Assembly: GCA_023525715.1 (NCBI GenBank)
Contig: CM042009.1
Span: 131,928,711 to 131,992,710, forward strand
DNA from: Cichorium intybus
Lineage: Eukaryota > Streptophyta > Magnoliopsida > Asterales > Asteraceae
Reading direction: 5' to 3'
Length of the DNA stretch: 64,000 nt
Of the stretch, positions 12,091-23,898 are shown one piece after another. Made by a program: the position numbers and the translations under genes. Under the pieces are notes generated by a model. That model ran no database searches and had not been told where the DNA came from. It saw only the letters and a program-made list of their open reading frames with translations. Each line of letters starts with the position of its first letter. The first letter of the stretch is position 1.

Positions 12091-13285
12091 TCAATCGCCA
12101 CCTGGTGGCCTGGAAGAACCAGCCTCATGATCGTGAGCTCGGGAAGGGAATGGACGGGGGCGGTGTCCCTGCTGTGTTGCTAACTCCAAAAGTACCCCTC
12201 CGATCCACTCCAACTGCTCCTCCATCCTAGCGACCTGATCCTGCAATCGACTCAGCTCTGTCGCCTCCTCCTGCTGTGGCTGTGGTGCTGGCTCTGCTGG
12301 TGTTGCCGGTCTCCAGCGTCTCCTACCCGGCTGGGCGTAAGCTAGCTGGAAGTCCTGGGGTGCCTCAGTCGCCACTCTCACGAACTGACCTGGGCGCTGC
12401 TGCTCTATAAGCCCTATGTTCTCCAGGGCTCGCGTCGTAATGCGAGCTGGAGGTAAAGCAGTCAAGGATGCCACAACAGGAGCAGTAAGGATCCGGTACG
12501 AACGGGCCAGGCGGGTGATGTAATGCCCGCAGGCCAGAGGACTGCTGGATGATGCACCCGTCGCACGGGTGGAAAGGGAGACGGCTAGAGCGAACGGGAG
12601 GTGAAGGAACCTAGAGGGGTCAAGGAAGACCCAGAGATATGTCATGTCCTCACCGGACACCTTCTCGCCCCCTCCCTGTGCATGATGGAGGTGGAGACGA
12701 TGCGGTGCATGAGTCGGTTAAGCGGATCACGGAGATGGCTCTCCCTGGATGTCCCCACCTCATAGAACACATTGGACAACGGTGCCCAAACCTCTGCATT
12801 GGCAGCCCTGGCGGGCTGCCCCTGAGTGCACGCCATAAGAAACTGCGTGAAATGGCTGTGCTGGAGGTCCGCCTCTGTATAGATGCCTGTGCACCTCCCA
12901 AACTCCCTGAGATTGCACTCCCTGTGCACTCCCCCAATCTATATCGTACCAGTCTGGAACGGGCCTCTGTCGACCCTGGTGCAAAACGGACAGTAGATAA
13001 GAACTCCAAAAGAAGCTCGGTGTATACTGTGTCCTCCTGGTTGGCCATAAGCCTATCCCAGCCTCGACAAGTAAATGATGCCTCCCCGTGGGTCCATGTA
13101 CAGTGGAGGAACGGCTCGATCTCACCCCAAAGGCCAGCGTCTCTGAGGATATCTCTATCAATGATCGTCGCCTCCAGAACCCGGCGACCTACGAGTGCAT
13201 CCCTCCTGCTAGCAAACTCCACAGAGCTATCCAATCCCTCAGGGAACTGGACAAACTGGTGGTCAAGTCTGAACGACATCTGCAC
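12091..13285 (-). pseudogene. E2 ATHILA ORF1-like protein
   Basis: Read on the minus strand in three frames joined by two frameshifts (near 12930 and at a G-rich run near 12655). The N-terminal part (13285 onward) has LWGEIEPFLHCTWTHGEA and YTELLLEFLSTVRF, the middle has LREFGRCTGIYTEADLQHSH, and the C-terminal part (12660-12091) has LWVFLDPSRFLHLPFALAV and CGHYITRLARSYRIL, then a Pro/Gln/Glu-rich tail with a predicted coiled coil (LSRLQDQVARMEEQLEWI). This order matches plant ATHILA ORF1 (PF03078-type) proteins, whose function is unknown. Broken here. Confidence 0.65.
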
Positions 13286-14029
13286 AAAAGAAACAATTTT
13301 GCAATTTAAGTCCTTTTCTTCCCTACCGCACCGCGGCGCGGCCCAAGCACAATGGCGCGGCGCGGCTAGCGGCTGTTTCCAATTCCAAATCCAAAATCAC
13401 GATCTAACCTGTTTAAACTCAATCCAACTACACTACAAGGTAGCCTAAGTACCGACTAACTCATCTAGGGTCATTATTTGGCAAAATAAACACCCTACGA
13501 GTCAGCATTCGCGATTTCTATGTTTTTGAGTTTTTGGAGAAATCAACCAAATCAACTGCCTAATCACTAGTTTTAGCAAGTAAAAGCTAGTTAGAATGAC
13601 ATACCTTGGTGGCGAGAATGAAATGAGCAAGAAAAAACACGAGAAATTTTCGATGATCAGAGCTCTGCGGCATGGTGTGTGTGAATAGTGTCGCGGCTTA
13701 CCTTATTATCGATGGAAACCGACCGATCGATTCCTACGGCACGGATATGAGCGAACCGCGGCGCGCATACCCCCAAATCAGCTCCTGCGCATCGGGTTGG
13801 TTTACGAACCCGCGGCGTGCAATTTGCCTGACCACGGCGCGGTCATCAAAAATTCAAATTCTTCAAAACAACCCCACACTTGCCTTGGACCAATAATACC
13901 TGCATGTGACGATGATATAATCTTCCTAATTACTCCTAAGAATACACATCCTAACCTATGAAAAGATGGGTTGCCTCCCAACAAGCGCTAAGTTTAACGT
14001 CTTCAGCCAGACGTATAGTCCTTCTACAG
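13286..14029 (-). other. E2 spacer between the two ORFs
   Basis: No gene is recognised. Short open frames here are not supported by homology. GC-rich patches with CGCGGCGCG-type words recur here as they do in the E2 LTR. Confidence 0.4.
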
Positions 14030-15287
14030 CTATGGTGGATCGTACGCCATGTGCTGCTGCTGCATTTCAGTCACCACCGTCCCTCTGTTGACCCACTGCT
14101 CCTCAAACTTTCCTGGGTCGAATGGCTTGTCGGTTCTCCTGCTGCTGCCCGGTTGCCGTCTTCTGATTGCTTCCCGCGAATGCTTGGAGGTAGCTTTGAA
14201 CCTCCAGGCTCGGTCCTTCCTTCTGTATCTCTTCAAAGTCAAAGGCTTGACATGAAGAGCGCTTAGTGCCACTTCCAGTAGTTGTTCCACACCTCGTTTG
14301 CTAGTGTCTCGCATGCTATCTTCAGGTTGCAATTTTGGCTTACAGTACCAATAAAATTTTTTCAATCGAATGGGATAGGAAGGCAACATGTAAGGATGCT
14401 TCCATATGTCCTCATCAATGGTATTGATTACATCTAATTTTTCATTAATGAATGGATCATGAGTGGCGATAAAATCATGTTTACTATTTTGAAAAACCAA
14501 CTCGTCAGCATCAACTTCTTGATCATCGTCCAACAGGTGGATCGGAACCAAGAGTAAGCGATTGGTTTGGTCTGATGGTGGTACAAAGTCACCCATCACC
14601 AGATCCTTACTTTCAAATTTCTCAAAATTTTCAAAAATTATAGGTTCAGGGATAGTATTGTCATCTACACCCCCTTCCCTAATATATCAACAATTTCGGG
14701 AATCGTTGGGCTGGGGTCTGTACTGTCACTTACAGCCTCCTCCACAACATCCTCCTCAACCAAATTGTCTGGTGATGGTATGGATTCACCCAACACCAGA
14801 TCAACATTACTAATACTTTCAAAAACATCAAAAACTTCAAAGGTTGCTGAGTCAGAGGTAGCATTGTCACCTACAACCCCTTCCTCAACAACCGTTTCGA
14901 CCATCTCAGTGGTCTCTTGACTTTCCCAAGGTGTATGCCCTTCCATCACATATTCACGTGATGTAGGTTCACACACCATATCATTGGTGTAAAAATTACT
15001 CGCCTCAGGTTCTGGCAAGGGTGATGAACATTTCCAACTTTCCTCTAACTCATCTAAAGATGCTTCCAATCTTATAAGAGCATCAGCCTGGTCCTTCTGC
15101 ACATGGTAGGTGTTATACATGAGTACCCAAAGTTGGGCCCTAGTTGCATAATTTTCAGGTTGAGATGACTCCTCGGTCCGCCATCCATTGTCATCGAATG
15201 AACTATTGTAGTAATCATCCTTGTAATAGGTGTCGGCGGATTTTCATAATACTCATAATACTGATCCGGGTACATGTAATCGCCCAT
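14030..15287 (-). pseudogene. E2 first ORF, unidentified acidic protein
   Basis: An ATG at 15287 lies about 100 bases after the primer site and opens a frame starting MGDYMYPDQYYEYYENPP. With frame changes near 15100 and 14640 it continues through an acidic, Glu/Val/Thr-rich middle (ETTEMVETVVEEGVVGD) to a C-terminal part with IWKHPYMLPSYPIRLKKFYW and a basic stretch, ending at 14030. I do not recognise the family. By position it could be the Gag-equivalent of this element type. The frameshifts indicate decay. Confidence 0.45.
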
Positions 15288-15385
15288 TATGAAGACGTAC
15301 GCATACCAAAAATCAGCAAACTAAAATCAAACATCAAAAACCAGAAACTAAATCCTACAGATCGCCTACTCTCAAGCTCGCAACT

Positions 15386-15402
15386 CCCCGGCAACGGCGC
15401 CA
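15386..15402 (-). other. E2 primer-binding site (tRNA-Asp)
   Basis: The minus strand reads TGGCGCCGTTGCCGGGG, exactly complementary to the plant tRNA-Asp 3' end including CCA, and lies five bases from the 5' LTR. This primer is usual in ATHILA/Tat-type gypsy elements. Confidence 0.85.
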
Positions 15403-15407
15403 AATTT

Positions 15408-16390
15408 TGACATCGCAGCGGTCGTCATGCGGTCAAAAATAAGAAAATACCTAACACACACACTTAGCACAGTGGAAGTCAGGGTCGATCTACAGGAGTT
15501 ACGTGGTCGAGACAGGTGACAGATTACCAACTGCAGTTTCATGCTACAGTCAGAGGACCTAGTTCCTAACTTTTTCCAAAACAATCCCAAAAGAACATAA
15601 ACTAAAACAATTACAAGCAAGCATTAACTAAACTAAACTACTAACTAAACCTTGTTACCTACTGAAATCAGAAGTACATCTCCAATTCAGAAGCAATCAA
15701 AGGCAATCCAAACATCAAACACAATCCAATTACTCAAAAATCAATCACAAGCATAAAAACCGAAAAAACTAAGCAATTAACATAAACCAAATGATTATCA
15801 TTAACCAAATCAGATCCAACAGGTTCAAAACAGTTCCAAACTTATTAAAAACAGAAACAAAGACTCAATGTCAATGGTTGTCACTCCCAAAGACACTAGC
15901 CACTATCACTAACTATTTAACTAATTGAAAATTAAAGATAAAAACATGAAAATACCAAAAGATGGTTGCTGAAGCTAAATCTTGGAGTCAAAGAGCCTTG
16001 GGGGTCGATTTCACACTAGGTCTTTGCTGCTTTTTTCGACCTAAGATCCTCTATTTATAGTTGCAAAAATCTCGAGACCGCGCCGCGTATAAGTGGATCC
16101 CGCGTCGCGCGTAGAGGTTTATTCCCGTTTTATCGGCATTTAAATTCTTTCCACCACCTCATACCCGCGTCGCGCCTTGATGAATTCTGCGGCGCGCGTA
16201 CGTCTTTGCCTGATTTTGTCTTGATCTTCAAATGTTTTCCAAATTGCATGCTTTTGGTCCCTGTTTTCATTATTTCTTTCCAAACAAGTGCTGGCACGAA
16301 AAGTGAGAATACCACGATGTATATGATATAATTTCACTAAGAATAGGGCTCAACAACGACTAAAATATGTGATATTACTAGGCGTTGTCA
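15408..16390 (-). repeat. E2 5' LTR (intact copy)
   Basis: A 983-bp LTR, reading TGACATCGCAGCGG to GGCGTTGTCA in plus orientation. It serves as the uninterrupted reference that reveals both insertions in the left copy. The target duplication CAAAG follows at 16391-16395. Confidence 0.9.
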
Positions 16391-17487
16391 CAAAGCCAGA
16401 GGAAGAAAGGAAGCTGGTTGGTGATTCCAGTTATGACTGCCACTACTGTCACGGCAAGAACCATTTCGCGAAAGAGTGTCTGCTCCGAAAGCAGAATGAG
16501 AAGAAGGAGCAAGTGAAGGACGAGGCGTACTATGCTCAGAAAATCGAAGAGCTAAGGAAGAAGGACTTCTCAAATGCGAAACCAGCGCTCGTGGTCAAGG
16601 ATGACGATGGAGATGGTGCCGTTAAAGTTTGGTCAACGGATTCTGAGGATGAGGAGGTGAGGAAGCCATCGCACGACAGATGTTTCATGGTTCAGAACGA
16701 CATTTCGGAACAACGAGGGTATTCCACTTATGGATGCCAAACTTCAGCAAGTTATTTTGCTGCGAAGACTGTTTCGGAACAGGCCAAGGAATGTGAGGTA
16801 GTTGTTGACAAGGTACACTCTATTCTTAAAACTCTTAATATTTCCTCTTCTACTTACGATACTGAATTAGATGATTTGAGATTTACTGTTTCTAGTTTCA
16901 GTGACAGTTTAAAACGAACACATCTAAGTAATTCTAACATGAATGACCAATTGAACAAGGTATCGTTTAAGAATGAGGAGAGGAGGTTAAAACTTGAAGC
17001 TTTGGAGTTAGAGTTAGCTAGGTCGAGAGATGATATTATTTATGTTAAACAAAACAATTTTACCCTTTTAAAACATCGGAATATTTTTTGTTTGATTGTC
17101 AAACGTCTGTATAACAATATTACTCAATTGCATCTTGATTGTGATATAGGCAGGGGTTTGCACAAAATGATTTTGCCCTTTCTTGAGATGAAAGAAGACA
17201 AAATCGACGCTGATTGTTATAAGTGTGAAACTATCGTTTCATTTGATGACATTTCGGAATCTTATCGTATTGGACTTGAGAATATTGAAAATTATATTCA
17301 GTCCAAACAACATAAATGTATGTTGAAAGAATTCTTGACAGAAAATGATAAGATTGAAATCAAATCAGCTTCCATTCAGAAGTATCATTTATTGTGCAAG
17401 AAATTGAATTTGGAAGATTCTCTCAATACTGAGAACATTTTTGAATTTGATGAAAGCGAAATGAGTGAAATTTCGGTAGAGAGATGA
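16391..17487 (+). pseudogene. E1 Gag, zinc knuckle and coiled-coil linker
   Basis: This segment continues the Gag frame after the E2 insertion. Near its start it has a perfect CX2CX4HX4C zinc knuckle, CHYCHGKNHFAKEC (16438-16479), which binds RNA in retroelement Gag proteins. A long charged, probably coiled-coil region follows (EERRLKLEALELELARSRDD), which is unusual for short copia Gag proteins but known in large plant copia polyproteins. A TGA after residue VER ends the frame at 17487. Confidence 0.75.
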
Positions 17488-17519
17488 GATTGAATGTTCG
17501 GTTTTTGTAAACGAAAAAA

Positions 17520-18495
17520 ATGAACCCAAGATTTCGGTATAGAGGTTCAAGTGTTTTAAAAGGACAAGCAACGGTTTTTCCGAAAGTGAAAACTGTTCCA
17601 AATCAAGTTTTCGTAAAAACTGGACTGGACTCAAAACATATGTCACAACTTACTGTCCTCGTAAATAACGATAATGCTGATGGATGTTATGCATTCTTTT
17701 GGTCCGAACCAATTGACAATGCAGATGAGATGAAAGGTCTTTCAGAAATGACCTCGTGGAAATCAATAGGAAAATACGTCTCGGGACCATTAAATCGTTT
17801 AGATTCTTTCTCTCAGCCAGGAACAAGTGGCACAAAGCAGATTCTGAATGACCAATCTTCGAATCAAAATAAAATACCACCTAAAAATTTTAAATCAGTA
17901 ACTAACATTCATAAGTCTCCTGAAGAGCTTATTGCTAGACGAAGACAGATGAATGCTAGATAAAAAAAGAATTTAAAAGAAAGAAAACGATTCTAGAAAA
18001 ATAAAAATGATAACAAAAGTTTTGTCCATTCTGATTTAAATTATACTCAAAAAGCTGGTACTCCTCCAATTCGGAAACCGGAACAAGTTTCCAAACCAAA
18101 ACAGATTTTTTAGAAACCACAAATTCAGAAATCACCAAGTCCTACAAAAACAAAGACCTATAAACATATTCATAAATCTAACGATCTGAAGGGCAAAATC
18201 AAGGTTGATTCTGAACCAAAACCAATTTCGAAAACCAAAAGAGACTAAGGTGATAAAGAAACAAAAAGGATTTTTTCCAAAACCAATTTCAAAACCAAAG
18301 CAATTTGTTCAACGAAAACCAAACTCTGTTGAGAAAAATTGGTACTCAAACAAAACGAAAGTGTTTCGGATCGAAAATGGAAAGCATCAACTTGCAAAAA
18401 GAAAATCATTATGGGTTGATAAAATGAATATCTTTCCTGTTCCCAAGAAATTCTCACAAGGACCCACATTGGTTTGGGTTCCTAAATCTCTCTAA
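17520..18495 (+). pseudogene. E1 Gag-protease linker
   Basis: Two open segments (17520-17963 and 18205-18495) in shifted frames encode a basic, Lys/Pro/Gln-rich linker (PKPISKPKQFVQRKPNS), ending with GPTLVWVPKSL just before the protease. Such KP-rich spacers occur before the protease in this type of plant copia polyprotein. Several stops lie between the segments. No enzymatic motif is present. Confidence 0.55.
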
Positions 18496-18531
18496 CTTGT
18501 GCAGGTGATTCGTGACGAATAGTATGATTCG

Positions 18532-19162
18532 GAATGATATATTGATAGCGGCTATTCGCGTCACATGACTGGACGAAAGGAGGATTTACGGGAATACCGA
18601 TCGCTAAAAGAATGGTGGAAGGGTTCGCTACGGAAACAATGCAACTAGAGAAATCAAAGGCTATGACATGATAACAAATGGAGAATTCTCAATCCGAAAG
18701 GTAGCATACGTAGAAGGTTTGCAGCACAATCTCATCAGCGTTTCGCAACTGGTGGTGGGATCTGGTTTAAAAGTGTCCTTTGATGAAGATGGTTCTGAAA
18801 TCATCGAAAAGAAGACCAAGAAAATAGTTCTGAAGTCCAAGAGAAAGGGAGAAATGTTCCCTCTAAACATGAAACCAATCCAAGGGAAGCCTTCAATATG
18901 CCTTCTGACAAGAGCAGCGAACAATGATAGTTGGCTATGGCACAGACGTCTTTCACACTTGAACTTTAAGGACATAAACAAGCTCGTAATTGGAGATCTG
19001 GTTCGGGGTTTACCGCTTCTGAAGTACGATAAAGACCATCTGTGTGCTACATGTGAACTCGGAAAACAAAGTCGGAAGAGTCACTCCACAATCATCAACA
19101 CAAAGATCGTCGAACCCCTTGAGCTTTTGCGTATCGATCTTTGTGGTCCATCTGCAATTTAA
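18532..19162 (+). pseudogene. E1 protease and integrase zinc-finger region
   Basis: The aspartic protease site reads YIDSGYSRHMTG with DSG at 18544-18552; the residue after Gly is Tyr where copia proteases have Ala or Cys. The rest of the protease contains stops and a frameshift. From 18668 the frame is open through SVSQL and the pre-integrase HHCC finger (WHRRLSHLN ... CATCELGKQ). It stops at 19160 just inside the integrase core (IDLCGPS). Confidence 0.7.
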
Positions 19163-19826
19163 AGTGTAGCTCACAACAAGTACATTTTGGTTGAAGTTGA
19201 TGATTTTTCTCGTTTCACGTGGGTTTTCTTTCCAAAACAGAAGTCTGAGACAACACAGATCATGATCAACTTCATCAAGCAGATTGCGTTGCTACTCCGA
19301 AAGCCAGTTCGGAAGATACGAAGCGACAACGAAACGGAATTCAAGAACCAAGCATTTGAAGAATTTTTTGTCAATAAAGGGATCTCGCACAATTTCTCTC
19401 CTCCTTACACGCCACAAAAAAAATGGAGTGGTGGAAAGGCGAAATCGTTCCCTTTGCGAAGCAGCTCGCACAATGCTCTCATTCGCAAGATTACCGTTGT
19501 ACTTCTGGGCAGACGCCATCGCTGCTGCTTGTTTTACTCAGAATCGAACCTCAATCAAAAAGAGATTCTTAATCACTCCACAAGAGATTCTTAATAATCG
19601 AAAGCCAAACGTGAAATTCTTTCATGTTTTTGGTGTCAGGTGCTTCATATTCAACTCAAAGGAGAAAAGAGTCAAGTTGGATGACAAAGGAGACGAAGGA
19701 ATCTTTCTGGGGTACTCCTTAACTTCGAAGGCTTATAGAGTTCTCAAGAAACGGTCTCGCAAGATAAGGAGAGTCTATCAGCCGAGATCTTTCGGACGTC
19801 AATTAAAGCAACTATTCCTCTCATGA
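19163..19826 (+). pseudogene. E1 integrase
   Basis: Copia integrase core. The first catalytic Asp region is VEVDDFSRFTWVFF and the second RSDNETEF. The frame shifts at an eight-A run near 19420, after which the catalytic Glu context VVERRNRSLCEAARTML appears in the next frame, followed by FFHVFGVRCFIFNSKEKR and GIFLGYS of the C-terminal part. The enzyme would insert element DNA into chromosomes; the A-run frameshift and flanking stops make it inactive. Confidence 0.75.
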
Positions 19827-20674
19827 ACTTATACGAGGAATTCGTGCATCTGTTTGACGAGCCCGAAACTACGAAATCCTCCAAAGCTAAGGCTAAAGAT
19901 AATCAAGAGGATGAACTACTCAAGATAGTAAATAATGCAGTAAACGATGCAGAAAGAGCTTCCAAAGAACCAACTCCCACTGACCATCTAACTCCGAATG
20001 AACCAGAAGTTGAAATCTCCCACAATCAAGAAGACTCCTCCGATAATCATGTCCAGGGCGAGAGTACGACACCAGTCCAGGGGGAGAATGTTCCTACTTT
20101 CGAGGGGGAGAATATGATTCATAACGATGACTCACACGCAAACTTCCAGGGGGAGAATGAAAATAATGACGATGATACTCAATCTGAAGTTCAGTCAGAA
20201 TTTGAGGAAGTTTTTGTCGAGATCAATCCAGAATATGATCAGAACTATCCTCCGATGGTAAAATGGACGCGAGATCATCCACAATCACAAGTAATCGGAG
20301 AAACGTCAGCAGGAGTTCTGACAAGAGCACAACAAAAGGCGAAGCAAACTGCATTATTTTTGAAAGTGGAATTTTGCATGTTCAATTTGTTCATTTCTAA
20401 AATCGAACTGAAGACGGTTAAGATTGCTCTTGATCATGCTGACTGGGTCCAAGCGATGCAAGATGAACTTAACGAGTTCGAGCGTAACAAAGTCTGGAGG
20501 TTAGTTCCTACTCCAGAAAATGCATCAGTCCTCGGAATGAAGTGGGTATTTCGTAATAAAATGGATAAAGAAGGCAACATGATACGCAACAAGGCACGTC
20601 TGGTTGTGAAAGGATACCGTCAAGAAGAAGGAATTGACTATGAAGAGACCTTCGCACCAGTCGCAAGATTGTAA
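19823..20674 (+). pseudogene. E1 integrase-RT linker and RT N-terminus
   Basis: The first 150 codons are an acidic spacer with four repeats around FQGEN/VQGEN. The RT fingers follow with WVQAMQDELNEFERNKVW, MKWVFRNKMDKEGN and KARLVVKGYRQEEGIDY. The frame ends in a stop at 20674 after FAPVARL; downstream the frame YAAQKNFDVYQMDVKCAF is interrupted again. Typical copia RT order. Confidence 0.75.
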
Positions 20675-20699
20675 TCCGTTCAGATCTTTCTTTCCTATG

Positions 20700-21325
20700 C
20701 AGCTCAGAAAAATTTTGACGTTTATCAAATGGATGTGAAATGTGCATTTATGACGGGGAACTGGAATAAATAGTGTATGTTGAGCAACCTCCTGCTATGT
20801 TCTGGATAAAGCGGTATATGGTTTGAAGCAAGCTCCCAAGGCATGGTACGAGACACTAGCTCGCTTTCTCAAGCAGTCTAAATTCAAGCAAGATTCAGTT
20901 GATCCAACTTTCTTTAACAAGAAGGAAGGTAACCATCTTATGATTGTTCAAATTTATGTTGATGATATTATTTACAGATCTACTCATCCAAGCCTAACAG
21001 CTAAGTTCCGAAAATTAATGGAAACTAAATTCGAAATGAGTTCAATGGGAAAATCAATTTCTTCCTTGGCTTGAACATTAGACAGAGTTCAGAAGGGATC
21101 TTCATCAACCAAGAGGCTTTTACAAAATCTCTTCTTGAAAAGTTCGGAATGGTGGGCGACTCAAATGTTAAAGTTCCAATGGCATTCAGAACAAAGCTCA
21201 CACCGTCTCTAGACAAGCTTGCAGCAGACATCACACTTTATCGACAAAAGATCGGTTCGCTACTTTATCTTACTTCTAGTCGACCCGATATCATGTTTGC
21301 TGTTTGTTATTGTGCCAAGTACTAA
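20700..21325 (+). pseudogene. E1 reverse transcriptase, catalytic part
   Basis: YQMDVKCAF is followed by stops, then YGLKQAPKAWYE and an intact YVDD motif (20955-20966) in IVQIYVDDIIYRST. After one frameshift near 21071 the frame resumes with GIFINQEAFTKSLLEKFGM and SRPDIMFAV, then a stop at 21325. The catalytic Asp pair is present, but the protein is broken in at least three places. Confidence 0.78.
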
Positions 21326-21888
21326 GCGAATCCGAGGGAACCTCATATGATTGCGGTGAATAACATATTTTGATATCTGAAACGAACGACTTCACTAGGA
21401 TTATGGTATCCATCAGGATCAGGATTCTTTGTGCAAGCATTCTCAGACGCAGATCTTGGCGGATGTGGACTTGATCGAAAGAGTACTCTTAGAGGATGTC
21501 AGTTTCTGGATGGCAAGCTTGTGAGTTGGAAATCTAAGAAACAGACTTGTGTCACACTGCAGCGTCAAGCACCTCTTAGATCATATGGATTCAGAACCAA
21601 CTAAGAGACTACGGGATCAATATGAAGCGCATTCCACTATACTGTGATTCCGAGAGTGCAATTCGAATCTGCTATAATCCGGTGTAGCACTCCAAAACAA
21701 AGTATATTGCCCTCCGTTATCACTTCATAAAATATCATGTGGAAGATGGCGATGTTGAAGTTCACTTCGTACATTCGACAGATCAGTTCACTGATATCTT
21801 CACCAAGGCCCTACAAGAACCTACTTTCAATCGCATTCTAAAAGGGCTTGGAATGATAGAAGCTGATTCAGTTCCGAAATCTACATAG
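21326..21888 (+). pseudogene. E1 RNase H and polyprotein C-terminus
   Basis: RNase H motifs are visible across frames: FSDADLGGCGLDRKST, LVSWKSKKQ, then YIALRYHFIKYHVEDGDVE and FTDIFTKALQEPTFNRIL. The polyprotein ends at TAG 21886-21888 with ADSVPKST. Internal stops and frame changes show decay. Confidence 0.7.
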
Positions 21889-22002
21889 TGATCGGAAGTT
21901 AATGATCACGTTCTGAAAGGTTCCGAGGCTAGAAACGGTTCGGAATCGGAAAAATGCTTGATGATCTCGGAACATTTCTGTATATCATTTGTGTATATTA
22001 AT

Positions 22003-22175
22003 TGGTTTTTATTTCTTTTTTATTATTTTTCAGAAAACTAAAATCACAAAAACATTTTTTTTTTGGTTTTTATTCTTTTTTCAGAAAACTAAAATCACAA
22101 AAACATTTTTATTTCTGTTTCCATTCTTTTTCAGAAAACCAAAAACCACAAAAACATTTCATCTCTGTTTTTATT
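22003..22175 (+). repeat. Three tandem TTTTTCAGAAAAC-AAA-CACAAAAACATTT units
   Basis: Three imperfect units of about 50-60 bp share TTTTTCAGAAAAC, then AAAATCACAAAAACAT. They lie 115 bp behind the E1 polyprotein stop in the 3' region. Confidence 0.75.
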
Positions 22176-22331
22176 TTATTTTAATTTCTTTTATATATCA
22201 GTTTATAATTGTTATTTATCTTTTCTCTATGACCTTTTCTTTCTTAGGTTGAACAAAGTCAAAACAAACAAAAGCATACTTCATTCATTAAAACGATAAT
22301 ACATATCAAAAGACAACAATGCATGTTCTTT

Positions 22332-22690
22332 CTAATGCTTGAAGTACTGCCACATGGATGGGTTTCCCAGAGAGTACATCTGGTGGATCCTCAGCTCACT
22401 TTTTTCAACGAAGAGCTGAACTCCATCCACGAACCTCACAAGACGCTGGTTCTGCGATGTTGCCCTCACGATTGATGCTGGTCACCAACCCTGGCGGTAC
22501 CAAACCTCAACCAAGTCAAACTGCTTGAACTCCACCAAAACTTTTGGTGGAACCGGTTGCAGTGCTCCAAGGCCCACATGAACCACCTTGGGTCCGCCAG
22601 TCTCTCCGTCCGTTAGGGATGTCAACTAAACTCACCCTCCATCAGCTTGACTTCAACCTTGTCCTAGCGCTTGAACGGACTGTCAACCAT
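22332..22690 (-). pseudogene. Antisense Agenet/Tudor-like ORF in E1 3' region
   Basis: On the strand opposite to E1 pol, an ATG at 22690-22688 starts MVDSPFKR, then a TAG and DKVEVKLMEGEF. After a frame change the reading is continuous except for one TGA: VVHVGLGALQPVPPKVLVEF, then FDLVEVWYRQGW with TGA replacing a second Trp, PASIVRATSQNQRLVRFVDG, VQLFVEKSELRIHQMYSLG, PSMWQYFKH, stop at 22334-22332. The pattern FxxxDxVEVxxxxGWWxAxIV, then V-F-x-E-K-x-x-L-R-x-H resembles the plant Agenet (Tudor-like) domain, a chromatin-reader fold. Probably a captured or antisense accessory gene, now dead. Homology is from motif memory, not a search. Confidence 0.6.
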
Positions 22691-22762
22691 TTTTAGAGTA
22701 TTTGTTGGTTGTATATCTTACTTGTGTGCTTTATACATCTCACTTTCTTTTCCTTTTATAGG

Positions 22763-23890
22763 CATGTGCAGCACTCTCGAGATTCCCAATTTTGGAGATG
22801 TTTTACTCTCTCAGCAGTTATTCTGATTTGACAGGTCATCTTTGCACTTCTCAAGATGATCCTGTCAGTGATCTCCGATTTGACGGGGATTTTTATCCGT
22901 CTGCAACTCTGACACGCTCTGGAGGGTATTTGCCACATGTACCTGAGTTTACGGCACAACCATCATTACAAGGACTTGACGGTTAATTTCTTACTTTCTT
23001 TACTTCAGAAAAATACAAAAATATATTTTTTTTATTTGCAACTTTCAGAATATAACAAGGAATTTATGGCTAACTTCTTTGTACACCTTCTTGTACCAAC
23101 AAATGTGGTCATATGATTATCGAAATCAAACCAATTTCGGTATGTGACTGCATAAATTATAGTCGATGATTGCAAATCATTATCACCATGATTAGCTGTG
23201 AGACTCTCAACCTTTCTTTACCAATCTATTCTTCACCATCACATTCACTTCCATGTAAACGTAACCCTTATGAAGATTCTTAGCATTACCACTGAGAGTT
23301 GATGGTTACACAACAACTGTGTTTGTGATCTCATAATTGTTAGCACCACGATTCCGAGTGAAACCCAAAATTCCGAACTACCTTTCTGAATTGACGACAC
23401 AATTTGCGAAATCTCAAGTTTTTATTTTTGAGTGATCTTAATGAAATGTTCTAGACCTAAGACATTTCTTTCGAATCAGATCCAGCTTTTGTTTTTTAAG
23501 AGATTTTCAAAACAAACAGTTACTTAAAACAACACCAAACCTACTTGTTATTAATGGCTACACTGGTCAAACAAGTACTTCATTCCGATTTCGGACTTAT
23601 GTTAAGTTTCGGAATTCGCTGGAAGCATATACTTAAAAGAAGCCTTTCACTGTTTCTTAATAAACAAGTGATCGTAATTCAACGGGAAACCACGCAAGCA
23701 CTTCCGACTCTCTCTTGATTCCGAAGGAAGAGATCGTTTCCCGGGATCCATCTGATTTCATGTCATTTCCGACATCACAGAATCCCAGATATTTAAATCG
23801 ATTTCCTTCTTTTTCTTTGGCACACTCTTGACCGCTGACAACGACTTGTCATCACCCGCTCACTCGATATAGATCCCGACTAACTACCCA
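22763..23890 (+). other. E1 3' region, no confirmed gene
   Basis: An open plus-strand frame (22792-22986, containing SSYSDLTGHLCTSQDDPVSDL) directly follows a pyrimidine tract ending TTTTATAG, like a splice acceptor, but I recognise no family. The remaining 900 bases hold no ORF with support on either strand. CCGAA/TTCGG-rich words match the codon style of E1, so it is treated as its 3' untranslated part. Confidence 0.4.
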
Positions 23891-23898
23891 CATTTAAA

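Noticed and set aside
12639..13448. Plus-strand open frame of 269 codons
   Set aside because: It is antisense to the ATHILA ORF1-like reading, which has recognisable motifs; the plus-strand product has none.
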